From Candidatus Zipacnadia bacterium (GTDB lineage: Bacteria; Armatimonadota; Zipacnadia; Zipacnadales; UBA5352): a stretch of DNA of 48,061 nt. The stretch covers positions 1 through 48,061 of the forward strand of contig JALGSW010000009.1 of NCBI GenBank assembly GCA_029821635.1, written 5' to 3'. Both the position numbers and the translations under genes were made by a program. The stretch's first letter is position 1, and the number at the start of each line of letters is the position of its first letter. Below are positions 35,101 to 43,968 of the stretch, piece after piece. The notes below the pieces were generated by a model. It was not told the DNA's origin. It worked only from the letters and a program-made list of their open reading frames with translations, and did not search any database.

Positions 35101-35961
35101 TTACTGTTCGCTCTCAGTTGGTTCCACGGGTACGTCGGCGTCCGGAGCAACATCGCGCACCTTCCAGCCCTCCGGCTCGCGCACCAGGTTGAAGCGCTCG
35201 GTCTCGGTCGTGCCGTCCGGATAGCCGACCATCACTCGCGCCCAGCCGCTCACGCCGCCCGCATCCAGTCCGTACTGCAGAATGCGGATGCCCTTCACCT
35301 CACGGCCGCCCCAGTGCGCCTCGACGACCGTGAGTGCGTCATCACCGACGTCGTCGATGATCTCCTGCTTGCTCTGCTGTGAGAGCAAGTTCCAGTGCAC
35401 CAGCGCGTTGGCCTCAGCCGTCGCGGACGCGGTCTCCGCACCCACCTCGGGCTCATCCGCGGGGAGCACACCGTACCACTTCTCTATCAGCCGCCAGATC
35501 TTGCCCTGCAGCGTCTGCGGGTGCGGCGGGATCGCCATGAGCGCCTCTATGTTCTCCTGCGGCAGGCGCAGGAGCATCTGCGAGCCCTGCGGCTCCACCC
35601 ACACGCCAAAGCTTTCCGCCACGAAGCGCAGCGGGACGAAGCAGCGGCCGTTGAGGAGCTGCGGGGCGACGTCGAGCATGTAGGACGCCTCAGCGACCTT
35701 CGCCTGCCTGCTCCCGATCCAAAGCTCTACCTGCGGCAACGTCGCCTCTTCCGAGCGCCAGGCACGGATGTGCCCCTGGTCGTAGGTCACGCGTGCGCCC
35801 AGCCACTCGAAGATAGGGCGCAGCGGCACGAGCGTCCGCCCCTCGAGCGTCACTGGCTGCACGTCAAAAAGCAACTCGCGGGCCGCTCTGGCCCCCGCGG
35901 CGGTTGTCATCACGAGCAGCAGGGCCACCGCCCCTACCGCGCAGGCTCGAAGTCTCGTCAT
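35101..35961 (-). CDS. Secreted protein with copper-amine-oxidase-N-like repeats (286 aa)
   Basis: Signal peptide at 1-26. Residues about 30-145 contain two copies of the stalk-type domain pattern (GRTLVPLRPIFEWLGARV and GRCFVPLRFVAESFGVWV), the domain called Cu_amine_oxidN1, found on many exported proteins and not itself an oxidase. A C-terminal domain (about 185-275) with VKGIRILQYGLD and GWARVMVGY resembles a small SnoaL/NTF2- or PepSY-like fold, unassigned. The acidic tail ends in EPTESEQ. The start at 35961 was chosen for GGGAG 11 bases upstream. It lies within a same-direction run from the PfkB kinase to the transaldolase. Confidence 0.8.
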   Translation of the reverse strand: MTRLRACAVGAVALLLVMTTAAGARAARELLFDVQPVTLEGRTLVPLRPIFEWLGARVTYDQGHIRAWRSEEATLPQVELWIGSRQAKVAEASYMLDVAPQLLNGRCFVPLRFVAESFGVWVEPQGSQMLLRLPQENIEALMAIPPHPQTLQGKIWRLIEKWYGVLPADEPEVGAETASATAEANALVHWNLLSQQSKQEIIDDVGDDALTVVEAHWGGREVKGIRILQYGLDAGGVSGWARVMVGYPDGTTETERFNLVREPEGWKVRDVAPDADVPVEPTESEQ

Positions 35962-36005
35962 CGTCCGAATCACTCCCGCGCCCGTCGGCCTGCATTCGCG
36001 CTCAA

Positions 36006-36977
36006 TCACAAGTTCGCCTGTGCGGCCAACTCCCGCCACCGACCGCCCTCCTGCTCGATCAGGAAGCCGACGGTGTCCTCGAAGCTCCGCAGGCCGGCGG
36101 TCGCGCCTGCCGCGGTCACGCACATCGCGCCGACCGCGTTGGCCATGCGCGCCACGTCCTCGAGGTCCCAACCGGCCAGCGTGCCGAGCAGGAAGCCCGC
36201 AACGAATGCATCGCCCGAGCCGGTGCCGTCAATCGCATGGACGCCGAAGGCGGGCACGCGGATCTCGCGCTCGGCGGTCCGCACGTAACAGCCTTCCTCG
36301 CCCATCTTCAGCGCCACGGTCTTCACACCGTGCGCCATCAGTACCTCGGACGCCTCCTCCGGCGTGTCCTTCCCGGTGATCTCCACCGCTTCGGGGAAGC
36401 TCGGCAGGAAGATGTCCGTATGCGGCAGGATCGGCTCGAGCAGCTCCATCCAGCGGCCCGTGTCATCCCAGACCACGTCGAGCGCCGTCGTGGTGCCGGC
36501 ATCCTGCGCAGCCTTCATCACGCTCGCGGCCGGCGCGCCATCGAAGCCCGGCATGACCAGCGCGCCCGCGAAGTGCAATATCTCCGCGCCGCGCACCAGG
36601 TCGATGTCGATGTCCGCCGGCTTCATCGTGGCGTTCGCGCCGATACAGTGAATGAACGTGCGTTCCCCGCCGCTGTCTATCATGATCATCGTGGCGGAGG
36701 TGTTCGCCTCATCGCTCACGGCGATCCCGCTGGTGTCAACGCCCTGGGCGGCCATCGCCTCGCGCACGAAGGTCCCGAAACCATCATCGCCGACCTTGCC
36801 GATGATCGACGTACCCACGCCCAGCTTCGCGAGGCCGATGCCGGTGTTGGCCGCGCACCCACCGATGCTCATGCCCATGTCATCGACGAGCATCAGTCGG
36901 CCATGTTCGGGCTGCGTGTCAATCGGTCGCCCCCAGACGTCCGCTACGACGATTCCCGCGCATACTACCTGGCTCAT
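36006..36977 (-). CDS. PfkB-family carbohydrate kinase (323 aa)
   Basis: Cytoplasmic kinase phosphorylating a sugar or nucleoside with ATP. First signature at MSIGGCAANTGIGLAKLG (residues 36-53; Gly39-Gly40 lid). Second signature DGTGSGDAFVAGFLLG (250-265) with the catalytic base Asp256. It resembles ribokinase/KDG-kinase-like members; the substrate cannot be fixed. A leader element lies 50 bases upstream, and the gene heads a run continuing through the copper-amine-oxidase-N-like, NifU-like and transaldolase genes. Confidence 0.92.
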   Translation of the reverse strand: MSQVVCAGIVVADVWGRPIDTQPEHGRLMLVDDMGMSIGGCAANTGIGLAKLGVGTSIIGKVGDDGFGTFVREAMAAQGVDTSGIAVSDEANTSATMIMIDSGGERTFIHCIGANATMKPADIDIDLVRGAEILHFAGALVMPGFDGAPAASVMKAAQDAGTTTALDVVWDDTGRWMELLEPILPHTDIFLPSFPEAVEITGKDTPEEASEVLMAHGVKTVALKMGEEGCYVRTAEREIRVPAFGVHAIDGTGSGDAFVAGFLLGTLAGWDLEDVARMANAVGAMCVTAAGATAGLRSFEDTVGFLIEQEGGRWRELAAQANL

Positions 36978-37027
36978 GTCTCACACCTGTCCGTTTCATT
37001 TTCTTAAGCCGCGGCCATCGCGACCAA

Positions 37028-37058
37028 TCATGTATTCGCCGCCCGCAACGCGGGTCCT
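37028..37058 (-). promoter_or_regulatory. Leader element copy, upstream of the PfkB kinase
   Basis: Minus-strand reading GAAGGA, then CCCGC-gtt-GCGGG (37053-37041), then CGGCGAATACATG. This is one of the clearest copies: a perfect 5-bp stem and a full GGCGAATA box. It fills most of the short gap after the preceding gene's stop. Confidence 0.5.
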
Positions 37059-39947
37059 TCACCGAGAGCGTCGCGGATCGCCGGGCAGTTCCGCATCCGG
37101 CCGCGCCCGGCGCAGCATCTCGCGCGCCCGCACGATCTCCTCCGCGGTGACCGCCCTCTGCCTGGCGAGGTGCTCCGGGTCGCGATTGAAGTCGCGGATG
37201 TTCATCACCATGTCCCAGTTGCGGCGGTACTGCCCGGCGGTCGCGAGGCGCAGGCGCGAGAGCCGCTCCGGCGTCTGCAGCACGCCGCTCGCGCGGTAGA
37301 GGTCGCGCGCGATGCGCAGGTACTCGTAGTCCTCCTGCGCCTCGCGCAGGAGCTTGAGCGTTATCGTCGGCTGTGGATCGACCAGCCGCGCGCCATCCTC
37401 AGTCCTGCACCACAGCAGCCCGGACGCGCACAGATCGCCCGTGTCCGGCGCATCCCAGAAGATGCGGCCCACACGGTAGTCATCCGCCAGCAAACCGAGC
37501 ATGCGAGTGTACATCGCGTCGGGCGCGCTGTCTATCCGCCACACCTTCGCGACCTCGGCCGCGCCCGCCGCCGCGGCCAAATCCGCGCCCTCGCATCCGC
37601 CGAAGCCGGCGGCGATCTCCGGGGTCATCGCCCACGTCCCAAGCTGGGCGATGGGCGCAACGTCCATCCCAGGCTGCGCCGAGGCAACACTCCCGTTGCG
37701 CTGCCTCGGGCCGATCGCGGGCACCTCAGCGCCCTCCGGGACATACGTGCGCATCGGGTAGACGTCCGTGATGTCCTCCCAGTGATCGACCGCGCGCTCC
37801 AGCGCCTTGCGGGCCTGCGTGAGCGCGTTGAGCTGCTCGGGCCGGGCTGCGATCAATGCCCGCATGGCCGGCTGATACGGCCACGCGCGCTCCAGCATCC
37901 GGTTCGCGCCGCCGAGGTCGATCTCGCGGTCGCCCCACCAGGTGAAGTCCGCCAGCATCTCCCGCGCCACGACGCCATGCTTGAGCAACGCCTCCGCGTA
38001 CGGCCAGTACTCCCCCGCGCCCAGTGGCGACCGCTCGCCGTACCACTGCTGCATGACGTGCTCGGCATCGAACCCAACCGACAACGCCAGCGACGGCGTC
38101 ACCGGCAGCGTGAAGTCGTACACCGTCAACTCTACCGGCAGCGCCACGCGATGCTCGCCGTCGGTGGTCACGATCTCGCCCTGATAGACGCCCGGGGCCG
38201 CGTCGCGTGGAACCTCGATCTCCCACCAGATGCGGCCGGAGGAGCCGGACCCGGTCGGCATGAACGAGCTCGGTGGGTCGCTCCGCCTCCACCACGGCAC
38301 CATCGGCTCGTGCGGGATCATGCGGTCCCCGTCGATCGCGTACCAGGTGATCGCGGACGCCGGGATAGTCCCGCCGGGACCGTGCAGCGGCGACACTTCG
38401 ACGCGCACGGGGTCGGCATTGCCCAGCAATACGAGCTGCGCGCCCTCGACCTCACCGCGCGCCGCCGAGAGTTCGACGTCCCTGGGAACGTGCAGGCTTG
38501 CGCTCTGCAAGGGCCACGGGGCCTCGTCGGAGAGCGGTGTCACGGCGATCCCCCACGGCGCGTCAGGCCATCGGTGCTGCGCGACCAGCGGCGCCAGCGT
38601 CGCTCGGGCACGATCCAGTTCGCCATCGAGGCGACCTATCTCCTCGCGGATCGCCACCCACTCATCGAAGTCCGGTGCGGGCGCCTCGATCCGCTCGCGC
38701 AACTCCGCCAGCGCGGGCTCCAGCTCCGGCAGGGGCTCATACATCTGCTCTTGCAGCCACACCAGCCTTTGAGACAGGTCGTAGGGATCGCCCTCCGCTG
38801 ACGGCAGCAGCCCTTTCGTGAGGGCGCGGCCCACCGCGAGGTCCAGCGCCCCCCAGCGCCCCTCCAGCCGCTCGATCTCGCGCAGCGCGGTATTGCGGTA
38901 GGCTTCGACGCGGTTCGGCTTGAAGCCGACGAGGTGCCCGTACTGATGGACCTCGTGGAACGAGGGGGCGCAGTCGGCGTGCGACATGCCCTCGCCGACC
39001 ACGCGGTCGTTGCGTGAAAACAGAATGCCCGCCACGTCGCCGGTCGGCAGCGGCATCTCCCCCGTCGGGTTGCCGCGCAGGTCACGGCGCTCGTAACTCG
39101 CCAGCGCGATGCGAATCTCGGCGATATAGGCGCCTGGCTCGGTGGCGGTCTGCCATTCGCCGATGTAGTTCCAGTCGGTCAGCCACTGGCCGCCGTCGTT
39201 GAACCACTTGCCATCGAAGACGACACCCTTCGGGTTGATGTTGTACTCGTAGTAGGTGTCGTGATCGTGGCCGAAGTCCATGAATATCTCGGCTGAATCA
39301 TCGCGCCAGACGTAGCCGTCGCGCGCCGGGATGTCCGCCAGAAGCTTCTTCACGCTCGGCGTCTCGCAGCGGAAGGCTACGTAGAGGTTCTCGTCATCAT
39401 ACGCGCACCAGACGTGCGTCGCCATCTTCGCATCGCGCGGCTTGTTGTACATGCGCCAGTACGCGTCGCCGATGTAGGCGGCGTCATCCCAGCAGCGGTC
39501 GGAGAGGTCGCCATCGATCACCGGCGGCTCGCTCACACGCGGGATCGCGTGCTGGTAGAGGGGCTCCAGCGCAGGGGCGGCGGGCGTCACCCAGCAGGTT
39601 GCGGGCTCGCTGTCCGCCACGAAGCGCCACTGGATCGGCAGCGCCCACGGTGGCCCGTCGGGGTCGGGGTTCGCACGCAGGTGCAGCGAGACGCTCTGCG
39701 GCTCCTCAGTCGGGCCCTCGATGGTCTTAAGCGCCATGCGCCCGTCGCCCGGGTAGCAGAACGTGAGCGTGCCGGGTCCGTCGATGCGCACGGTCGCGCT
39801 CCAGCGGTACTCGGCCGTATCGAACGCCGCCTGCGCAGTCCAGCCGCCCGAGGCCGCTTCACCCGCGCCGACCGACGCGAGCGGCTCTTGAGCCCACGCG
39901 CACGTCGCCATCAGCGCCACCGTCGCGATCGCCATCCACCGCGTCAT
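37059..39947 (-). CDS. Secreted CBM9-like plus DUF4091/GH123-like protein (962 aa)
   Basis: Signal peptide at 1-19. Residues about 135-330 form a CBM9-like module (PPVIDGDLSDRCWDDA ... ENLYVAFRCE ... DDSAEIFMDFGHDHD). Residues about 350-460 are helical with repeated LxELR pairs. Then a beta domain of GH123-N type appears (PGVYQGEIVTTDGE, ELTVYDFTLP). The C-terminus has the DUF4091-like TITLKLLREAQEDYEYLRIA. The segment between them, which should hold the TIM barrel, is short, and I do not see the Asp-Glu pair of GH123 enzymes, so catalysis is doubtful. GGAGG precedes the ATG by ten bases. Confidence 0.75.
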   Translation of the reverse strand: MTRWMAIATVALMATCAWAQEPLASVGAGEAASGGWTAQAAFDTAEYRWSATVRIDGPGTLTFCYPGDGRMALKTIEGPTEEPQSVSLHLRANPDPDGPPWALPIQWRFVADSEPATCWVTPAAPALEPLYQHAIPRVSEPPVIDGDLSDRCWDDAAYIGDAYWRMYNKPRDAKMATHVWCAYDDENLYVAFRCETPSVKKLLADIPARDGYVWRDDSAEIFMDFGHDHDTYYEYNINPKGVVFDGKWFNDGGQWLTDWNYIGEWQTATEPGAYIAEIRIALASYERRDLRGNPTGEMPLPTGDVAGILFSRNDRVVGEGMSHADCAPSFHEVHQYGHLVGFKPNRVEAYRNTALREIERLEGRWGALDLAVGRALTKGLLPSAEGDPYDLSQRLVWLQEQMYEPLPELEPALAELRERIEAPAPDFDEWVAIREEIGRLDGELDRARATLAPLVAQHRWPDAPWGIAVTPLSDEAPWPLQSASLHVPRDVELSAARGEVEGAQLVLLGNADPVRVEVSPLHGPGGTIPASAITWYAIDGDRMIPHEPMVPWWRRSDPPSSFMPTGSGSSGRIWWEIEVPRDAAPGVYQGEIVTTDGEHRVALPVELTVYDFTLPVTPSLALSVGFDAEHVMQQWYGERSPLGAGEYWPYAEALLKHGVVAREMLADFTWWGDREIDLGGANRMLERAWPYQPAMRALIAARPEQLNALTQARKALERAVDHWEDITDVYPMRTYVPEGAEVPAIGPRQRNGSVASAQPGMDVAPIAQLGTWAMTPEIAAGFGGCEGADLAAAAGAAEVAKVWRIDSAPDAMYTRMLGLLADDYRVGRIFWDAPDTGDLCASGLLWCRTEDGARLVDPQPTITLKLLREAQEDYEYLRIARDLYRASGVLQTPERLSRLRLATAGQYRRNWDMVMNIRDFNRDPEHLARQRAVTAEEIVRAREMLRRARPDAELPGDPRRSR

Positions 39948-40008
39948 GTTCGCCGCCTCCTCGACCTGTGTCCGATCTCCCGCATCCCCGTAGGGTCATC
40001 GTGTCGTT

Positions 40009-40156
40009 CGGAGGGGCCGTCCTGAGGCTTCAGCGCCGTTTGCTGAAGCCGAAGTCGGCCCGGTTGTTCGGCATGGAGCACATGGTGTGGTCGTGCGCGG
40101 GCCGACTTCGCCCGCCGTCTCGCTGCGCTCGCCGACGCGCTCAGGCGGCCCCTCCG
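40009..40156. repeat. Large palindromic interspersed repeat (about 148 bp)
   Basis: The outer arms CGGAGGGGCCGTCCTGAG (40009-40026) and CTCAGGCGGCCCCTCCG (40140-40156) are complementary with one unpaired base. Nested inside are GCTTCAGC / GCTGAAGC (40027-40034 and 40042-40049) and GAAGTCGGCCCG (40051-40062) paired with CGGGCCGACTTC (40098-40109). It occupies most of the gap between the URO-D-like gene's stop and the 39947 gene. No protein is encoded. It looks like a REP/BIME- or MITE-type element. Confidence 0.65.
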
Positions 40157-40180
40157 TACTGCAACGACGGGGGCCGGGGC

Positions 40181-41224
40181 CTACGCCATCCGCTTGCTCA
40201 CTTCGACCATCCGCAGGAAGTTCTCCCCCGCGTGCTCGTTGAAGGTCCCCGAGGTCGTGCCGCCGAGCAGGTAGCCGCCGGGGCCGGCCGCCTCGATGCA
40301 CTCCTGTGCAAGTTGCTCGATCGTCGGCCCGTCCACCTTCCCGATAACCTCCATGTCATCGAGGTTGCCCAGCAGGCAAACGCGGTCGCCTATATGCTGC
40401 TTGCACTCGGCCAGCGTCGTGTCGCCCCACGGCGGCCCCTCCAGCGGATCGAGCGAGTCCATGCCGATCTCCGCCATCATCTCGAGGAAGCTGCCCATCG
40501 GCCCGTGGTTGTGGTAGTGCGCCAGCGCCCCGTGCTCGTGCATGATCTCGACCATCGGCTTGTCGAAGCGCAGCATCGTCTCGCGGAAACCCTCCGGCCC
40601 GAGCTGCGTCGAGGCGAACTCGCCGCCGATGATGCGGAAGCAGTCCACGCCCTGCCGGCAGCACTCCTCGACCCAGTGGTAGCAACGCTCAGCCGCCACG
40701 CGCACCAGTTCCATGAAGGTGTCGCGGTCATCGAGCCACAGCAGCGAGTAGTCCGCGGGTGCGAGGAAGCGCGCGGCGATCCCGCCGGGGTTCGTCAGCC
40801 CCGTGCCGACGATCCCCTCGCCGCCGATCTCGTCCTTGCGCTCGATGAAGGGCGTCGCATCGATCGTCGGTGGCTCGTATGGCACCGCGAGCAGGTTGTG
40901 CACGTCGTCAGCGTTCTTGCAGTAGAACTCCATCTGCGCGCCGGTGATCTCCGTCCGCCGGTAGTAAGAGAACAGGTCGCCGTGCGGGCCCTCGATCACC
41001 GAGTAGGTCCGTCCGTTGCGCTCCTCGGTGCGCGTCTTCACGGCGGCTCCGAGGAACCAGTCGCGGCCATCGATCCGCCCCTTGATGAACGGGTCGCACT
41101 CGTGCAGCAACCGCTGCGCAAGCTCGCTGTCCTCGGGGATGCGCCCGAAGCCCCACGGCACGACCGGCACTCGGTCGGGCGTTCCCAGCTCAATCGCGCA
41201 CACAATGCGCTCTCGCGATGTCAT
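40181..41224 (-). CDS. Uroporphyrinogen decarboxylase superfamily protein, not HemE (347 aa)
   Basis: The opening TSRERIVCAIELGTPDRVP and the stretch MDSLDPLEGPPWGD ... LAECKQHIGDRVCLLGNLDD are typical of the URO-D / MtaA / CmuA superfamily, whose members either decarboxylate uroporphyrinogen or move methyl groups on corrinoid or thiol cofactors. The H-x-C metal motif of MtaA-type methyltransferases reads HYHNHG here (236-241), and the C-terminal cysteine ligand is not seen (GGTTSGTFNEH). Function unknown. GGAGGAG lies five bases before the ATG. It is last in an operon with a pseudopilin, a LamG protein and a glycosidase-like protein (22 bases after the latter). Confidence 0.85.
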   Translation of the reverse strand: MTSRERIVCAIELGTPDRVPVVPWGFGRIPEDSELAQRLLHECDPFIKGRIDGRDWFLGAAVKTRTEERNGRTYSVIEGPHGDLFSYYRRTEITGAQMEFYCKNADDVHNLLAVPYEPPTIDATPFIERKDEIGGEGIVGTGLTNPGGIAARFLAPADYSLLWLDDRDTFMELVRVAAERCYHWVEECCRQGVDCFRIIGGEFASTQLGPEGFRETMLRFDKPMVEIMHEHGALAHYHNHGPMGSFLEMMAEIGMDSLDPLEGPPWGDTTLAECKQHIGDRVCLLGNLDDMEVIGKVDGPTIEQLAQECIEAAGPGGYLLGGTTSGTFNEHAGENFLRMVEVSKRMA

Positions 41225-41246
41225 CGGCTCTCCTCCATCGTATGCC

Positions 41247-43949
41247 CTACCACGTCTGCCCCTCCTGCGCCAGCGCCTCGGTCATTGTCAGCCCGTAGAG
41301 CTTCCGCGCGGTCAGGTGGCGCCCCGCCATGCCGTAGACCGGCAGGAACGGGATCGTGTACTCGTAGCGCCGGTCCAGCGCCGCCAGCAGCTCATCCGTC
41401 CGGCGGATCGCCTCCTGCTCGTCGGGCGCGTTGAGCACCAGCGCGCCATCCTGCAGCGACCACCCGTTGCCTGCGGCTCCATCGCCAATGCGCAGGACGA
41501 TCGCCGCGCCAGTGGCCGGGCGCTCGGTCGCGACGGTCAGCGTCGCGGGCTCCTCCACGCCGAGCGCGTGCTGGGCGTAGTAGCGGAAGTAGCGGTCAAG
41601 GCGCCCCGCGACGCGCTTGCCGGCGCGCTCTTCCGGGTCTGGCGCGACCAGCGTAAAGGCCATCTCCCCCTCGGCGGTCAGGAACTCGAACGCATCGAGG
41701 GCCGCCCGGTCGAAGCCGAAGTGCTGCGACGCGTACGTGACCTCCAGAGCGTTCTCTCCTGCGCGGAGGCGGCCTTTGGCGCGACATGCGGCGCCGTTGA
41801 GTGTCACGCTCGCGATCTCGAATCCGCGGCGCTGCGGGATCGTGAACCGCGCCTGCGCGGCGTTCGCAGCCGTGAGCGTCACGCGCGCCACGATGCGATC
41901 GAGGCCCTCCTCGGCCGACGCCGCGCACTCCAGCGCCTCGTCGCAGCGCACGCCCAGCACGGACCGCAGCACGCTCTCGCGCCGCCGCGGGCAGTCGAGG
42001 GTCAGGCGCGTCTCGCCCCCGCTCACTGCCTGCGCGAGCGGCTCCGCAGGGGCTTTCGCGTCCACGAAGACGCAGTCCACCTCGCCCAGCGGCTCGTTGT
42101 GTAGGGTCAAGTCGGCCGCCACTGCCTCCTCGGCCGGATTGCCGACCGCGATGAGGGTCTGCGCACCCGTGCCGTAGCGGCCAATCCACAGCGGCCCATC
42201 GCCCGCGTGCTCGACGGGACAGACCGGCTGCCAGCCCGCGCGGACGCACTCCCGCAGCAGCGGGAGGTCCGCCTGCAGCTTGCCCATGCCGGGCAGGTAG
42301 TTGTAGCCGGGGAACATACCCCACTGGAAGCTCTTGAGGTTCACGTAGTCGGCGAGCTTCGCCCACACGTTCAGGAAGTCGGCGCGCGGCATGCCGTCGG
42401 TGTCCTGCAGCACGTCGCGCAGCTCGTAGCCCTTCCAGATCACGCGCGGCTTGCCGCCCAGCGACATGCACATGCTCGACCACTTGTGCCGCTGCGGGCC
42501 GGTCAGCGTCAGCTCAAGCAGCGCGCCGTCCACGTGCCAGGAGGTGAAGCTCGCGCCGCCGCCCACGATCAGTCCACGCTCGAAGGGCGCATCGCCCCAG
42601 TCGAGGCCGCGGATGTACTGCATCTGCTCGGCCATCGAGATCCCGAGGTCGAAGAACACGCCACGCTCGTCCCACGAGCGCCCCGGCAGTGGCCCCTGCA
42701 CGGCCTCGGAGTAGTTGCGCTGACCGGCGGTGCACACGTCGAACGCGAAGCCCGCCACGTCGAGCGTCTGCGCGATGAGCCGGTAGTCATCGTTCAGCCG
42801 CTCACCGTAGGAGGTGCCGGTCGGCTGGACCAGCAGTTCGTCATCGTAGCCGGTGACCCACAGGCTCAACTCGGTCTTCATGTTGTCATTGACCGCGAGC
42901 GCGTCGGCGAACTTCTCCTGCGCAAGCTGCTTCTCGATCCAGATCCCCGAGGGCGTGTAGAACAGGCTGCCGGTGTCGTAGCCGTACTCGTCGAAGAAGG
43001 CCTCGCGCTCGTTGCGGAACTGCTCCGCGCTGATCTCCCCCATATTGTAGCTGCCGTCGAGGATGCCGCGGAGGCGCTCGCTGAAGGGCTTCCCAAGGGG
43101 CTCGTAGGTCCATTCCTCGTCACGGCCCCAGAAGTCCCCGGAGCGCTTGAAGGGCGCGTAGCACCAGTCCCAGGTGCATCCGAGACGGCGCAATTCCTCG
43201 CGGTCGATGCCCTGCCACCACGCGTGATACTGAGCCGAGGTGCCCCAGATCGCGTCAGGCGCGCCCTCGGCGGGCGCGGCGTGTTGCGGGAACGCGTCGT
43301 GGTAGGCCTGCCAGACTGCGTTGAGGAAGCCCCAGCGCACATTGGTGGTGGTGCCGACGATCAGGCCGAAGCGTTCCTCCTGCCCCGGATCGACCACCGA
43401 ACGCACCGCGAACCGGTAGCGCGACTCGCCATCGGGGGCGTACACGAAGGTCGGCTCGCCAAAGCTGATGAGAGTGTCGGGCGTGACGCCCATGAAGGTT
43501 GCGCCCGAGGCGTCGCCAACGGCCGAGAGCGGCCACGCCCCGCGCTCTCGCGGCTCGTCGGTCTCCTGCGGGCCCGCGATCGGCCGGGCGTCCGCGAAGC
43601 CGCCGTCCCAGTAGCGCGCGGTCGCGTCATCGAGCTCGGGCGCTACCAGCGTGGCGAACTCCAGCCGCCGCCGCTCGTCGCCGGTGTTGCGCAGGCTCAC
43701 GCGCAGCTCCACGCGGCCCTCCTCGAAGGGGGTCTGCTCGATGGCGACCGTAAGGCCGCGCGCGCCTGTCCCGCGCCAGGTGCGACCGTCCTTCTGCCAC
43801 TCGATCGCGACGCGCGCGGCGTCCACGCCCTCGGTGATCCCGACGGAGAAAGCGACGGTGCCGCCTGTGACCTCCAATTGCGCCGCCGCCGGTGTCACAA
43901 GTACTGACACGGCGGCGATCGCAATGAATGTGCGAAAGAATATCCGCAT
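41247..43949 (-). CDS. Secreted glycosidase-like protein of unknown family (900 aa)
   Basis: The ATG at 43949 follows GGAGG (cccggaggcattc-ATG) and opens a signal peptide (1-23, AAA-Q). Residues about 25-240 look like a beta-sandwich of the mutarotase-like type often preceding barrels. Residues about 255-590 look like a (beta/alpha)8 barrel (LGCTWDWCYAPF, WVTGYDDELLVQPTG, FAFDVCTAGQRNYSEA, IRGLDWGDAPFERG), with several candidate acids. Beta domains follow, and the C-terminal 80 residues (ATEAIRRTDEL-like helix, YTIPFLPVYGMAGRHLTARKLYGL) recall the N-terminal domain of GH67/DUF4838 proteins in reverse order. No family assigned. Third in the pseudopilin-led operon, 19 bases after the LamG gene. 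Confidence 0.72.
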   Translation of the reverse strand: MRIFFRTFIAIAAVSVLVTPAAAQLEVTGGTVAFSVGITEGVDAARVAIEWQKDGRTWRGTGARGLTVAIEQTPFEEGRVELRVSLRNTGDERRRLEFATLVAPELDDATARYWDGGFADARPIAGPQETDEPRERGAWPLSAVGDASGATFMGVTPDTLISFGEPTFVYAPDGESRYRFAVRSVVDPGQEERFGLIVGTTTNVRWGFLNAVWQAYHDAFPQHAAPAEGAPDAIWGTSAQYHAWWQGIDREELRRLGCTWDWCYAPFKRSGDFWGRDEEWTYEPLGKPFSERLRGILDGSYNMGEISAEQFRNEREAFFDEYGYDTGSLFYTPSGIWIEKQLAQEKFADALAVNDNMKTELSLWVTGYDDELLVQPTGTSYGERLNDDYRLIAQTLDVAGFAFDVCTAGQRNYSEAVQGPLPGRSWDERGVFFDLGISMAEQMQYIRGLDWGDAPFERGLIVGGGASFTSWHVDGALLELTLTGPQRHKWSSMCMSLGGKPRVIWKGYELRDVLQDTDGMPRADFLNVWAKLADYVNLKSFQWGMFPGYNYLPGMGKLQADLPLLRECVRAGWQPVCPVEHAGDGPLWIGRYGTGAQTLIAVGNPAEEAVAADLTLHNEPLGEVDCVFVDAKAPAEPLAQAVSGGETRLTLDCPRRRESVLRSVLGVRCDEALECAASAEEGLDRIVARVTLTAANAAQARFTIPQRRGFEIASVTLNGAACRAKGRLRAGENALEVTYASQHFGFDRAALDAFEFLTAEGEMAFTLVAPDPEERAGKRVAGRLDRYFRYYAQHALGVEEPATLTVATERPATGAAIVLRIGDGAAGNGWSLQDGALVLNAPDEQEAIRRTDELLAALDRRYEYTIPFLPVYGMAGRHLTARKLYGLTMTEALAQEGQTW

Positions 43950-43968
43950 GAATGCCTCCGGGTGCACC

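Noticed and set aside
35101-35961. Copper amine oxidase enzyme
   Set aside because: Only the N-terminal stalk-type repeat is present; the catalytic domain with the topaquinone tyrosine is missing.
40181-41224. HemE (haem biosynthesis)
   Set aside because: The sequence follows the divergent MtaA/CmuA-like branch, lacks the HemE RQAGR-type opening and has no haem neighbours.
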